The translations under genes and the position numbers were made by a program. From Burkholderiales bacterium (lineage in GTDB: Bacteria; Pseudomonadota; Gammaproteobacteria; Burkholderiales; Thiobacillaceae): DNA of 17,461 nucleotides. How positions within the stretch are numbered: position 1 is the stretch's first letter; each line of letters starts with the position of its first letter. The stretch covers positions 1 to 17,461 of the forward strand of contig SXRG01000066.1 of assembly GCA_005793645.1 (NCBI GenBank). Direction: 5' to 3'. Below, piece by piece: positions 1 through 6,836 of this stretch. Below the pieces are notes generated by a model that saw nothing but the letters and a program-made list of their open reading frames with translations, ran no database searches and was not told the DNA's origin.

Positions 1-2
1 AA

Positions 3-1166
3 GCCGTCACCGCCAACAAGAAGACGTGGCGTTATTACATCCGGCGCTACAGCAGTACTGTCGAGGCCAAGGGCGAGACCGAGCAGGAGTTACTGAGCCT
101 GGCGGCCAGGGTGCCGTTCGATGATCGATACAACCAGTCGGTACGGATCGATGATCTGTCCAAGCCGTTGATGCAGGCCTTTTTGCAGGAGGTGGGCAGC
201 ACGCTGGCACAGGACGCGCCCGGGCTGTCGGTCGAGGCCTTGGCCCGGCAGATGAACGTGGCGGGCGGACCCACCGAGTCACCGTGGCCGAAGAACGTGG
301 GGCTGCTGTTCTTCAATGAAACGCCGGAGCGGTTTTTCCCCGGCGTGCAGATCGATGTGGTCTGGTTTCCCGAGGGCGCGGGCGGAGATCGCTTTGAGGA
401 AAAGATTTTCAAAGGCCCCCTGGCACTGATGACGCGCGAGGCTTTGAACTATATCCAGCGTAACTACTTGCGCGAGACGGTCATCAAGCATCCGGATCGC
501 GCCGAGACCACGCGGGTCTGGAACTTCCCCTACGCCGCCATCGAGGAAGCCTTGGTCAACGCGGTCTATCACCGGTCTTACGAAGAGCGCGAGCCCATTG
601 AGGTGCGCATCGGCAACGACGAGCTGGTCATCCTGAGTTTCCCCGGCCCGGATCGGTCGATCCGGCTGGAGGACTTTCAGGCCGGACGTGCGGTCAGCCG
701 CCGCTACCGCAACCGGCGCATCGGCGAATTTTTGAAGGAGCTTGACCTGACGGAAGGCCGCTCGACGGGTATCCCGAAAATCCTCAAGGTGATGGCCGCC
801 AATGGCTCGCCCGCGCCGCTTTTCGAGACAGATGACGATCGTCTTTCATTCGTGATCCGTTTGCCTCGACATCCGTTGGCGCTTGTCCCGCCAGGAGATT
901 CCCCGCAAGTCACCCCGCAAGTCACCCCGCAAGTAGGAATGCTGCTGTCGCGGATAGAAGGTGAAATGACCCGGCAAGCCATTCAGGATGCTCTGGGGCT
1001 GGCCGACCGGGAGCATTTCCGCAAGACATATTTGGCACCAGCTTTAGAGCAGGGCGTCATTGAAATGACTCTGCCCGATAAACCCAACAGTCGTAGTCAG
1101 CGGTACCGCCTGACCGCCCTTGGGCAGCGTTGGTTGGCGGCGCAACCGGGAAACGACAAACCCTGA
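3..1166 (+). CDS. ATP-binding (GHKL-like) winged-helix putative transcriptional regulator, 5' truncated
   Basis: The reading frame is open from base 3, so the true start is left of the window and only the last 387 codons are seen. The visible part fits the large family of AlbA_2 (Schlafen-like) plus HATPase proteins once called RecG-like helicases or putative regulators. The N-box-like EEALVNAVYHRSY is at about residue 181 of the visible part. A glycine turn (SFPGPDRSI) follows, and then a lid motif GRSTGIPKIL. A QVTP-repeat linker (PQVTPQVTPQV, bases 901-934) leads into a C-terminal winged-helix segment typical of Fic-C-like tails. The AlbA_2 DNA-binding domain would be upstream and is not visible. 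Family role: presumed regulation or defence-related, poorly defined. No partner gene is visible, and downstream lies IS debris. The family assignment is fairly secure, the function is not. Confidence 0.75.
   Translation, partial: AVTANKKTWRYYIRRYSSTVEAKGETEQELLSLAARVPFDDRYNQSVRIDDLSKPLMQAFLQEVGSTLAQDAPGLSVEALARQMNVAGGPTESPWPKNVGLLFFNETPERFFPGVQIDVVWFPEGAGGDRFEEKIFKGPLALMTREALNYIQRNYLRETVIKHPDRAETTRVWNFPYAAIEEALVNAVYHRSYEEREPIEVRIGNDELVILSFPGPDRSIRLEDFQAGRAVSRRYRNRRIGEFLKELDLTEGRSTGIPKILKVMAANGSPAPLFETDDDRLSFVIRLPRHPLALVPPGDSPQVTPQVTPQVGMLLSRIEGEMTRQAIQDALGLADREHFRKTYLAPALEQGVIEMTLPDKPNSRSQRYRLTALGQRWLAAQPGNDKP
901..934 (+). repeat. 12-bp tandem repeat encoding QVTP
   Basis: The unit CCCCGCAAGTCA is present twice exactly and once for 10 of 12 bases. 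It is in frame and encodes the QVTP linker of the regulator gene. In-frame repeats of this kind are a known feature of this protein family and could vary in copy number between strains. Confidence 0.85.
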
Positions 1167-1173
1167 ATCAGGG
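1161..1173. other. Small inverted repeat over the stop codon
   Basis: CCCTGA-A-TCAGGG overlaps the TGA stop of the regulator gene. The arms are 6 bp with a 1-bp centre. No T-run follows, so it is a poor terminator, and it may be chance. Confidence 0.3.
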
Positions 1174-1199
1174 GTAGATCATCGATGGTGCGTAAATAT

Positions 1200-1360
1200 T
1201 TTATGAAATTCCCCACGGATTCAATTTCGAAGTGCAACATTTCCCCGGCGGCCACTCAAAATCCCCCAGTAGCTGACCCTCGGTGGTTAGGTCCGGTGCT
1301 GAACCGGGAGTAACGACAGGACATCATCCGCCCCTTCGAAGCCGACGAGGGGAAACAGGA
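1200..1360 (+). other. Gene-free spacer, possibly an IS21-type left end
   Basis: No credible ORF lies between the regulator stop (1166) and the IstA-like remnant (1361). The stretch around 1232-1280 (GGCGGCCACTCAAAATCCCC and neighbours) resembles, from memory, the repeated terminal sequences of IS21-family elements that sit before istA. I could not define exact terminal inverted repeats or a target duplication, so this is tentative. Confidence 0.3.
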
Positions 1361-1465
1361 GTGAATGTCTTGACACAACAGAAGAAGAACACCGTGGAGA
1401 TGCTGCCAAGCAAGGACATCTCGCAGCATGAAATCCACCGCAAGACGGGGCATACTCCGCCTTAA
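1361..1465 (+). pseudogene. Truncated IS21-type transposase (IstA) N-terminus
   Basis: A GTG at 1361 follows purine-rich AGG-type ribosome-binding sequence (GAGGGG and AGGA). It opens a 34-codon frame with a helix-turn-helix-like start: VNVLTQQKK, then SQHEIHRKTG. This resembles the DNA-binding N-terminus of IS21-family IstA, where such a motif is normally followed by a DRKTIRRY-type sequence and about 400 more residues. Here the similarity ends after KTG, and the frame stops at 1463-1465, inside the 3' end of the opposing flavoprotein gene. The remnant therefore seems to have been cut by a deletion at about base 1450. No catalytic DDE core and no istB are present. The assignment rests on recalled motif similarity, so confidence is moderate. 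Confidence 0.5.
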
Positions 1466-2682
1466 TCCATCGATTCATTCGATGGACTCAACGCCATCAA
1501 CCGCTCGGCCTCGCGTCGCGCCCGTTCGGCACAGTCACCGATCGACAGGCCATTAAGATAGTTACCGACCAGCGCCAACGGCAGATTGCGGGTGTGCTGA
1601 TCAATTTGGGCAGCCAGTCGGACATGCTCAACCATAAGCCAGGGCAAGCGATTGGTTTTTTCCGTGAGCGCAAGGAACTGGTCCTCGGCAACGGCCAACA
1701 CCTGCGCCACCACCGTGCGCTTTTGCGCGGCGTCCAGGCTGTCGGGGCGGAAGTGAAAGGTAAAGGCGCGGTAGTCGGCATGCTGCAAAGGGTCGCGGCT
1801 GACGACCGAGAAAAACGGTGCGGTGTCGCCGATCAAACCCGCGAGTTTTGGCAGCCTCACCGCATCACGGCGAACAACCACGGCCAAGGTCTCAATGTCC
1901 ACCATTTTGATATGGCTAATAGGGCGGGCAAGGTCGGGGTGCGCGTCCGCCAGCAAGCGCCCTGCAACATCCGCCGGGGTAGCAATGGCCAGTTTCCGGC
2001 AGGCCAGTTCGCCTTGTGCCGTGGTCACGGTGTAGCCGGTATCCGTACGGGAAATGGCTAACGCCGGCGTTCCAGTACGCACGATCAGATCGGTCGTCAT
2101 AGCCTCGGCCAGCCCTTGCAGGCCGCCCGTGTGACTGTATTTGCGCGGCGCCGTTTTGACACGCGGTTTTTTGCGAAATAACCAGGCTGCTGGATAGTCT
2201 TCAGCCGTTTGCGACAATACGGCCGCAAACGCGGGCGCCAGCAAACGCTGGTAATTGCCGACCCCGAAGAGGCGGCGGTAATACGCCCCCACACTGACCA
2301 ACGCCTTGTCGCGCAACAACCCGAAAGGCAGGTGAATGAGCAGCGACAAGAAAGACAACCGTCGCAGGGGCGAGACTGTCTTGCCGTGCTCGAAAAAGTA
2401 ATACCCGGCCTTTTCGCGTGGCAACAGGCCGGAAAGCCCAGCGCGGGCTTCTAGTTCTGTCAACAGCGCACCATAGGAGTTGTAAGCGGTGTGTGCGCCC
2501 AATTCCACCGGAAAATCATCAAATGGCCGCCAGCTTTCGATGCAGCCACCGACACGGTTTTCGCCTTCGAGAACGAGCACCGAGTGGCCGCTTTGCGCGG
2601 CCCGCGAGGCGAGAGTCAGGCCCGAGACACCGGCACCAATGACAATCAGATCATAAGGGTGTGCAGAAATGGTTGTGTTCAT
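1462..2682 (-). CDS. FAD-dependent protoporphyrinogen oxidase-like protein (HemY/amine oxidase family)
   Basis: 406 residues. The N-terminal Rossmann motif is VIGAGVSGL (residues 14-22), with the acidic ribose-binding end VLEGENRVGG typical of the amine-oxidase/protoporphyrinogen-oxidase group. The C-terminal FAD-contact segment, VGNYLNGLSIGDCAERA, is the pattern seen in HemY-type protoporphyrinogen IX oxidases. Family reaction: oxidation of (copro/proto)porphyrinogen in heme synthesis; desaturases and other amine oxidases share the fold. The length is somewhat short for HemY (about 450-470). The ATG at 2682 has only a weak ribosome site. It lies 37 bp downstream of hslR on the same strand and is probably co-transcribed. 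Its stop overlaps the stop of the opposing IS remnant. Fold secure, exact substrate inferred. Confidence 0.75.
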   Translation of the reverse strand: MNTTISAHPYDLIVIGAGVSGLTLASRAAQSGHSVLVLEGENRVGGCIESWRPFDDFPVELGAHTAYNSYGALLTELEARAGLSGLLPREKAGYYFFEHGKTVSPLRRLSFLSLLIHLPFGLLRDKALVSVGAYYRRLFGVGNYQRLLAPAFAAVLSQTAEDYPAAWLFRKKPRVKTAPRKYSHTGGLQGLAEAMTTDLIVRTGTPALAISRTDTGYTVTTAQGELACRKLAIATPADVAGRLLADAHPDLARPISHIKMVDIETLAVVVRRDAVRLPKLAGLIGDTAPFFSVVSRDPLQHADYRAFTFHFRPDSLDAAQKRTVVAQVLAVAEDQFLALTEKTNRLPWLMVEHVRLAAQIDQHTRNLPLALVGNYLNGLSIGDCAERARREAERLMALSPSNESMD

Positions 2683-2693
2683 GGAACCCGATT

Positions 2694-2719
2694 GTACTGT
2701 CAGGTACTGTCAGGTGCTG
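2694..2719. repeat. 10-bp tandem repeat between hslR and the flavoprotein gene
   Basis: GTACTGTCAG occurs twice exactly (2694-2703 and 2704-2713), followed by a degraded third copy (GTGCTGTTAT). It fills most of the 37-bp spacer just upstream of the flavoprotein start, where the ribosome-binding region should be. Confidence 0.7.
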
Positions 2720-3100
2720 TTATGTATTGAAACGATGAATCTGGCGACGATCACGCTTGGTCGGGCGGCCGTGCAGATCTGCCGCCGGATCGCGTACCCA
2801 CTTGCGTGCCTCAATCGCCCCGGATCGTGCGGCCTGACTCTCGACGGCCTCTTCATAAAGTTGCCGTGCAACTGGCGCCGGGCCACGCTGCATCGACAAC
2901 CCAAGCACCGTAATCTGCCATTCAAGCTCGGTGATATGGATGACAAGCCGGTCACCGACGCCAATCTCCTTCGATGGCTTGGCACGCTCGCCGTTAACCT
3001 TGACGCGACCACCCTCGACGGCCTGTGTGGCCAAGCTGCGCGTCTTGAAAAAACGCGCTGCCCACAACCATTTGTCGATTCGCATCCGTTCGATTTGCAT
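2720..3100 (-). CDS. hslR: Heat-shock RNA-binding protein Hsp15 (S4 domain)
   Basis: 126 residues from the ATG at 3100, close to the about 133 of E. coli Hsp15. The S4 RNA-binding domain occupies the first two thirds: RIDKWLWAARFFKTRSLATQ, then GGRVKVNGERAKPSK and VGDRLVI. A basic C-terminal tail follows. Known family role: binds 50S subunits carrying a stalled nascent chain and helps recycle them after heat shock. A second possible start is the ATG at 3085 (MRIDKW), and neither has a strong Shine-Dalgarno site. A longer in-frame extension to 3196 was rejected because it runs through the divergent gene and lacks family similarity. It is divergent from the endonuclease gene with only 23 bp between start codons. 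Confidence 0.88.
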   Translation of the reverse strand: MQIERMRIDKWLWAARFFKTRSLATQAVEGGRVKVNGERAKPSKEIGVGDRLVIHITELEWQITVLGLSMQRGPAPVARQLYEEAVESQAARSGAIEARKWVRDPAADLHGRPTKRDRRQIHRFNT

Positions 3101-3123
3101 AGCGTGATGGTAGCATCGACGCC

Positions 3124-3789
3124 ATGACTTGGATGGCCATCCACGATGCCCTTTTTGACCATTTTGGCCCTCAGCACTGGTGGCCGGGCGAGACATCGTT
3201 CGAGGTGATGGTCGGTGCCGTCCTGACCCAGAACACGGCGTGGACGAATGTGGAACGCGCCATCGCCGCTCTGCAGGCGAATACGGCGCTCAGCGTTACC
3301 GCCATCCTAACACTCTCCGATAGTGCACTGGCCAGCCTCATTCGTCCGGCAGGCTATTTCAATGTCAAGACGCGACGACTCAAAGCTCTCTGCCAATTCC
3401 TCGCCGACAGCGGCATCGCCTATCATCCACAGCAACTCGCCACTCAGACACCCTTGCCGGAACTGCGCAAGAGACTATTAACGGTCCATGGTATCGGCGA
3501 AGAGACCGCCGACTCGATCCTGCTCTATGCCCTGAACCTGCCCAGTTTTGTCGTTGATGCCTATACACGGCGCAGCTTCACTCGCCTTGGATTACTCGCC
3601 GGGAACGAATCCTACGCCACCATCCAAGGCCACTTTCACACCGCGCTACCGACCGACCACGCGCTGTTCAATGAGTTTCATGCCCTTATCGTCGCCCTTG
3701 GCAAACACTATTGCCGACCCAAACCCCGCTGTGCAGACTGTCCTCTCCTTTCTCTCTGCCCCCATGCCAAGCACCTGTCTCTGCGGTAA
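3124..3789 (+). CDS. Endonuclease III-like HhH-GPD DNA glycosylase (COG2231 type)
   Basis: 221 residues. The N-terminal part (FGPQHWWPGETSFEVMVGAV, then LTQNTAW) is characteristic of the uncharacterised endonuclease III-related group. The helix-hairpin-helix is at 118-131 (LLTVHGIGEETADS) and the catalytic aspartate at 145 (VVDAYTRR). Four cysteines at 197, 203, 206 and 212 should hold a [4Fe-4S] cluster. The lysine used by bifunctional EndoIII for beta-lyase chemistry is replaced by glutamate in the hairpin (GIGEETA), so a monofunctional base-excision glycosylase is more likely than a lyase. Substrate unknown; MagIII-like 3-methyladenine activity is one possibility. Its last 26 bp overlap the ychJ-like gene, which suggests translational coupling. 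The ATG at 3124 is chosen because the conserved region begins directly after it; ATG 3133 is also possible. Confidence 0.88.
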   Translation: MTWMAIHDALFDHFGPQHWWPGETSFEVMVGAVLTQNTAWTNVERAIAALQANTALSVTAILTLSDSALASLIRPAGYFNVKTRRLKALCQFLADSGIAYHPQQLATQTPLPELRKRLLTVHGIGEETADSILLYALNLPSFVVDAYTRRSFTRLGLLAGNESYATIQGHFHTALPTDHALFNEFHALIVALGKHYCRPKPRCADCPLLSLCPHAKHLSLR

Positions 3790-4150
3790 GCCTCTCCCCT
3801 TCGAACGCTGCTGTGGCCGCTTCATCCGTGCCGGCGAGACCGTTCCAAACGCCGAACACCTGATGCGCTCGCGCTATACCGCCTTTGTCCTGCGCGATGT
3901 CACTTGGCTACTCGCCACTTGGCACCCAGCCACGCGCCCAACCGATCTGGCATTAAACGAGGAACCCTCCCCGCAATGGTTAGGTTTACAGGTCCAACGC
4001 TTTGAAGTGCAGGACACCGATCACGCCACGGTCGAATTTGTCGCCCGCTACAAGGTCAACGGCCGCGCCCACCGCCTGCACGAAATCAGCCACTTTGAAC
4101 GCCTTGATGGACACTGGTTTTATCGCGACGGTGACCTCCGAGAAACATAG
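3764..4150 (+). CDS. ychJ: YchJ-like SEC-C metal-binding protein (UPF0225)
   Basis: 128 residues from the ATG at 3764, which gives the family-type N-terminus PSTCLCGKPLPFERCCGRFI. This is a SEC-C zinc-binding motif (C-x-C ... CC). The conserved core follows: EHLMRSRYTAFVLRD, TWHP, QWLGLQV, ARYKVNGRAHRLHEIS and a GHWFYRDGD-type end. The E. coli protein (about 152 residues) carries a second SEC-C motif at its C-terminus. Here the protein ends before it, a shorter form also known in the family. Biochemical function unknown, presumably metal binding. It overlaps the end of the glycosylase gene by 26 bp in another frame. An ORF extension upstream to 3548 is only a shadow of the glycosylase gene. 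Confidence 0.82.
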   Translation: MPSTCLCGKPLPFERCCGRFIRAGETVPNAEHLMRSRYTAFVLRDVTWLLATWHPATRPTDLALNEEPSPQWLGLQVQRFEVQDTDHATVEFVARYKVNGRAHRLHEISHFERLDGHWFYRDGDLRET

Positions 4151-4189
4151 ACCGCTACAATAGCGATATCTCGCATTGGAATCGTCACC

Positions 4190-4750
4190 ATGAACGCACC
4201 CGCCCCTACTCTCGGAAACGCCCAGGAATATCTGGTCATCACCGCCACCGGCGAAGATCGCACTGGCCTAGTCAAGGATTTCACCGCCCGTATCGTCGAG
4301 TCAGGTTGCAACATTGAGGAATCGCGCATGTCGGTACTGGGCGGCCATTTCGCCTTCCTCATGCTGCTTTCCGGCCCCTGGAATGCTCTACAAAAACTGG
4401 AAGATCGCATCGACAGCCTCGGCGCCGACCTTGGCCTCGCCATCCTGCACAAGCGCACCAAACACGCCCCGCGCAGTCACCCCATGGTGCCCTACCGTGT
4501 CGAGGTCGTGTCCATGGACCACCCCGGCATCGTGCACCGTCTGGCCGACTTCTTTGCCAGTCAGGGCATCAACATCGAAGAGGTCATCACTGACACCTAC
4601 CCGGCACCACATACCGGTACGCCGATGTTCTCGGTCATGGTGACCGTCGGCATCCCAGCTGACGCGCACATTTCCACCCTGCGTGGCGACTTCCTGAACT
4701 ACTGCGACGATCTCAACCTCGATGCCATCATCGAACCGGTGCGCGGTTAA
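4190..4750 (+). CDS. gcvR: GcvR-like double-ACT regulatory protein
   Basis: 186 residues with two ACT domains: about 14-88 (YLVITATGEDRTGLVKDFTA, with CNIEESRMSVLGG) and about 100-182 (YRVEVVSMDHPGIVHRLADF, with INIEEVITDTY). Length and sequence match E. coli GcvR (about 190 residues), which binds glycine and antagonises GcvA to control the glycine-cleavage operon. No gcvA or gcvTHP is in the window, so the target here is unproven; in many sulfur and nitrogen oxidizers such GcvR-like proteins stand alone. It lies 39 bp after the ychJ-like gene. A TACAAT (4156-4161) could be a -10 box, but no well-spaced -35 is visible. It is convergent with the adaptor gene, with 22 bp between stops. Confidence 0.82.
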   Translation: MNAPAPTLGNAQEYLVITATGEDRTGLVKDFTARIVESGCNIEESRMSVLGGHFAFLMLLSGPWNALQKLEDRIDSLGADLGLAILHKRTKHAPRSHPMVPYRVEVVSMDHPGIVHRLADFFASQGINIEEVITDTYPAPHTGTPMFSVMVTVGIPADAHISTLRGDFLNYCDDLNLDAIIEPVRG

Positions 4751-4758
4751 CGAACCGC
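4743..4758. terminator. Weak stem-loop at convergent gene ends
   Basis: GCGGTT-AACG-AACCGC is a perfect 6-bp stem overlapping the gcvR-like stop codon, in the 22-bp gap between two convergent genes. There is no T-run on either side, so a role in termination is only suggested by position. Confidence 0.3.
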
Positions 4759-4772
4759 CAATCGGAAGGGGT

Positions 4773-5534
4773 TTAGGGCTGCCTCACGCTGGCAGCCATC
4801 CCCGCAAACCAAGTGGCCTTGCGTGACATAACCCACTCGGCACGATAGCGTCCCTGCGCCAGTGCCTTTACCGCGCGCAGCGTGGCCTTGGTCTGTTCGC
4901 CGGCGATACTGACCGTCACGACCATCCCCAACGACAGGCTCGCCGCCTGAGCCGCATTCAGCTCCACCACGGCCAACATCTCATCGGCGCGTGCCACCGC
5001 CAACAAGACCGGCGGCTGACACTGCGCAGCAGAGGCCATGCCAGGTTCGGCCATGCGCTCAAGCACCAGCGCATCGAACGGTGCGCGGATTTCGGTCTCG
5101 CTCAACTGATACCGCGCCCGTTCACTGCGCGCCTGTGCCGCCACCAAAAGCGCCCGCGCCTGTGCATGACGCAGCCGGGCCGTATCAAGTTCCGTTGTTG
5201 AAGAAACCGTGCGGGCATAAAGCTCCTTGACCCGATCCAGTTCACGCCGGGCATCGGCTTCTTCCTCGGTCAGCCGGTCAATATCCGCCCGCACCTCAGC
5301 CAGCGCCGCACGGTAGGGAGTCGAATCGATCCCGACCAGAAGGGTCCCCGCCTTGACGGACTGTCCGGGTTGCACAAGCACCTGACGAACCGTACCTGAG
5401 ACACCTGCAGACAGGAACACGCGCTGCGACCAGTCCAGTTGACCTGCCCACTCGGCGGCCTGCACTGGAAACACCCAGCAGAAACCTGCCACATACAGGA
5501 TGGCTTGCGCCGAGAACGACACGATTTGCTTCAC
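4773..5534 (-). CDS. Periplasmic adaptor (membrane fusion) protein, HlyD/RND type
   Basis: 253 residues. It has a signal peptide (about 1-27, ending FPVQA-AEW). A lipoyl/barrel-sandwich half follows at 43-70 (VSGTVRQVLVQPGQSVKAGT). Next is an Arg/Glu/Ala-rich alpha-hairpin (about 75-145), the second lipoyl half (TEIRAPFDALV) and a short beta-barrel domain. Family role: bridges an inner-membrane exporter to a TolC-type outer membrane channel. It is short (full RND adaptors have about 350-400 residues) and appears to lack much of the membrane-proximal domain. The start is GTG at 5534, overlapping the upstream TolC gene stop by 4 bp (GTGA), with AGGAG about 9 bp upstream. No pump gene follows; the next gene is convergent. 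The partner transporter must be encoded elsewhere or be absent. Confidence 0.85.
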   Translation of the reverse strand: MKQIVSFSAQAILYVAGFCWVFPVQAAEWAGQLDWSQRVFLSAGVSGTVRQVLVQPGQSVKAGTLLVGIDSTPYRAALAEVRADIDRLTEEEADARRELDRVKELYARTVSSTTELDTARLRHAQARALLVAAQARSERARYQLSETEIRAPFDALVLERMAEPGMASAAQCQPPVLLAVARADEMLAVVELNAAQAASLSLGMVVTVSIAGEQTKATLRAVKALAQGRYRAEWVMSRKATWFAGMAASVRQP

Positions 5535-6790
5535 CCTTTTTTCTCCTTGTGATCAATCGGCACGCCCAGCAGGGCATCCATCCGGGCCCAAGCGAGGGCC
5601 AGCCGATATTCAACCGATCGACTCAACCATCGGATCCTTTGCGTCTCTGCCATACTGACACCCAGAGTCGTCTTCAATTCCAATTCATATTCAGCCCGTG
5701 CCCGCTCCAGGGCCCAATCGCGTTGCACCACCTGCGCCTGGACCGTCTTGCGCTCGACATCGCGTAACAACTGGATCTCCTGCCATGTGTCATAAAGGGC
5801 CTGCCGCAGGTTCATGGCTAAGAGGTCAGCCTCAGCCTGCAGTTGCTGCAAACGCGCTTGCTCGCGCGCCATTTCACCATCCATGCGCCCCCCCTGTGAC
5901 AGGGGCCAAACCAAATTGATGCCAGCACGCACACTGTCACGAGATGCGCCATCACGGCTGTAGGCCCCGGCCTCAGCCTCGGCTTCAAGGCGAGGTCCGT
6001 CACTCGCACGCACGCCCGTCACACGCTGCCTCGCCGCCGCCAGTTGCAGTCGCAGCGCGGCCAGTTTCGGGTTATGCGCGGTCAGATGAACGAGCAGATT
6101 TTCAAATCCTGGCAATGCACGATTATTACCCGTCAGAACGGGATCAACCACCTCGCTGGCAAGATCGCCAGGGCGGTTCATCGCCATTGCCAGCACGGCG
6201 CGCTTCTCGCGCATACGCCGTTCAGAATCGTTACGACGCAGGCGCAGTTCCTGATAACGCGCCTCAAGTTCCATCCATTGCGGCGTTGAAATCTGGCCCA
6301 ACTGATGCAGATCCTTTCCGTTGTCCCAACGCACATAAGCGACAGCCATGAATTCGCTGTCGGCGGCATAGGCCAGATCCGCGAGTAATACATCAAAAAA
6401 ATGCGCCATCAGCGTGATGCGCCGCTGGGCACGCATATCGACATGCTGGAAAGCTGCGGCAGCTGTCTCGTTTTCTGCGGCACCACGCAGAGCACCGAAC
6501 CGTCCGGTATCAAGCACGGTCTTCTTGATATTGAGACGCGCAAGATGGTCAGGGGTATAACCACCCAGCGTGGAATTTCGGCCGCTACGCACACTCGCAT
6601 CCAGCGTCACACTCAAATCATTGAGGCTCTCGGCCAGTTGCTGATCGGCACGCGCGAGCGCATGGCGCGCCTCACTGAGGCGCAGTTCAGGGTGCGGCGC
6701 ATCCGCCTCGGCCAGCACAAGCTCCAGGGTAAGCGGCGCGGCAAAGCCCCATGCCGGCAGGCACAGCAGCACGAGCAGCCAACGCATCAT
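5531..6790 (-). CDS. TolC-family outer membrane efflux protein
   Basis: 419 residues from the ATG at 6790 (MM pair; the second ATG at 6787 is equally possible), preceded by AGAGG. A longer in-frame extension to 6919 was rejected: it overlaps the upstream gene, and the signal peptide MMRWLLVLLCLPAWGFA starts here. Two outer-membrane-efflux repeats follow, each with long Ala/Leu/Arg-rich coiled-coil helices (about 20-200 and 225-410) and short strands such as LTLDASVRSGRN and DSVRAGINLVWPLSQGG. The latter is the usual strand-turn of the second repeat. Role: trimeric outer-membrane and periplasmic tunnel for export. Its stop overlaps the adaptor start by 4 bp, so the two are surely co-translated. 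The substrate cannot be told from sequence. Confidence 0.87.
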   Translation of the reverse strand: MMRWLLVLLCLPAWGFAAPLTLELVLAEADAPHPELRLSEARHALARADQQLAESLNDLSVTLDASVRSGRNSTLGGYTPDHLARLNIKKTVLDTGRFGALRGAAENETAAAAFQHVDMRAQRRITLMAHFFDVLLADLAYAADSEFMAVAYVRWDNGKDLHQLGQISTPQWMELEARYQELRLRRNDSERRMREKRAVLAMAMNRPGDLASEVVDPVLTGNNRALPGFENLLVHLTAHNPKLAALRLQLAAARQRVTGVRASDGPRLEAEAEAGAYSRDGASRDSVRAGINLVWPLSQGGRMDGEMAREQARLQQLQAEADLLAMNLRQALYDTWQEIQLLRDVERKTVQAQVVQRDWALERARAEYELELKTTLGVSMAETQRIRWLSRSVEYRLALAWARMDALLGVPIDHKEKKG

Positions 6791-6836
6791 CGACCTCTGC
6801 ATCTCAAGAAACACGCAAAACGAATTTTTGGAAGAC

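Noticed and set aside
2710..3177. Alternative 155-codon minus-strand frame overlapping hslR
   Set aside because: The S4 domain of Hsp15 is in the other frame; this one shows no conserved pattern.
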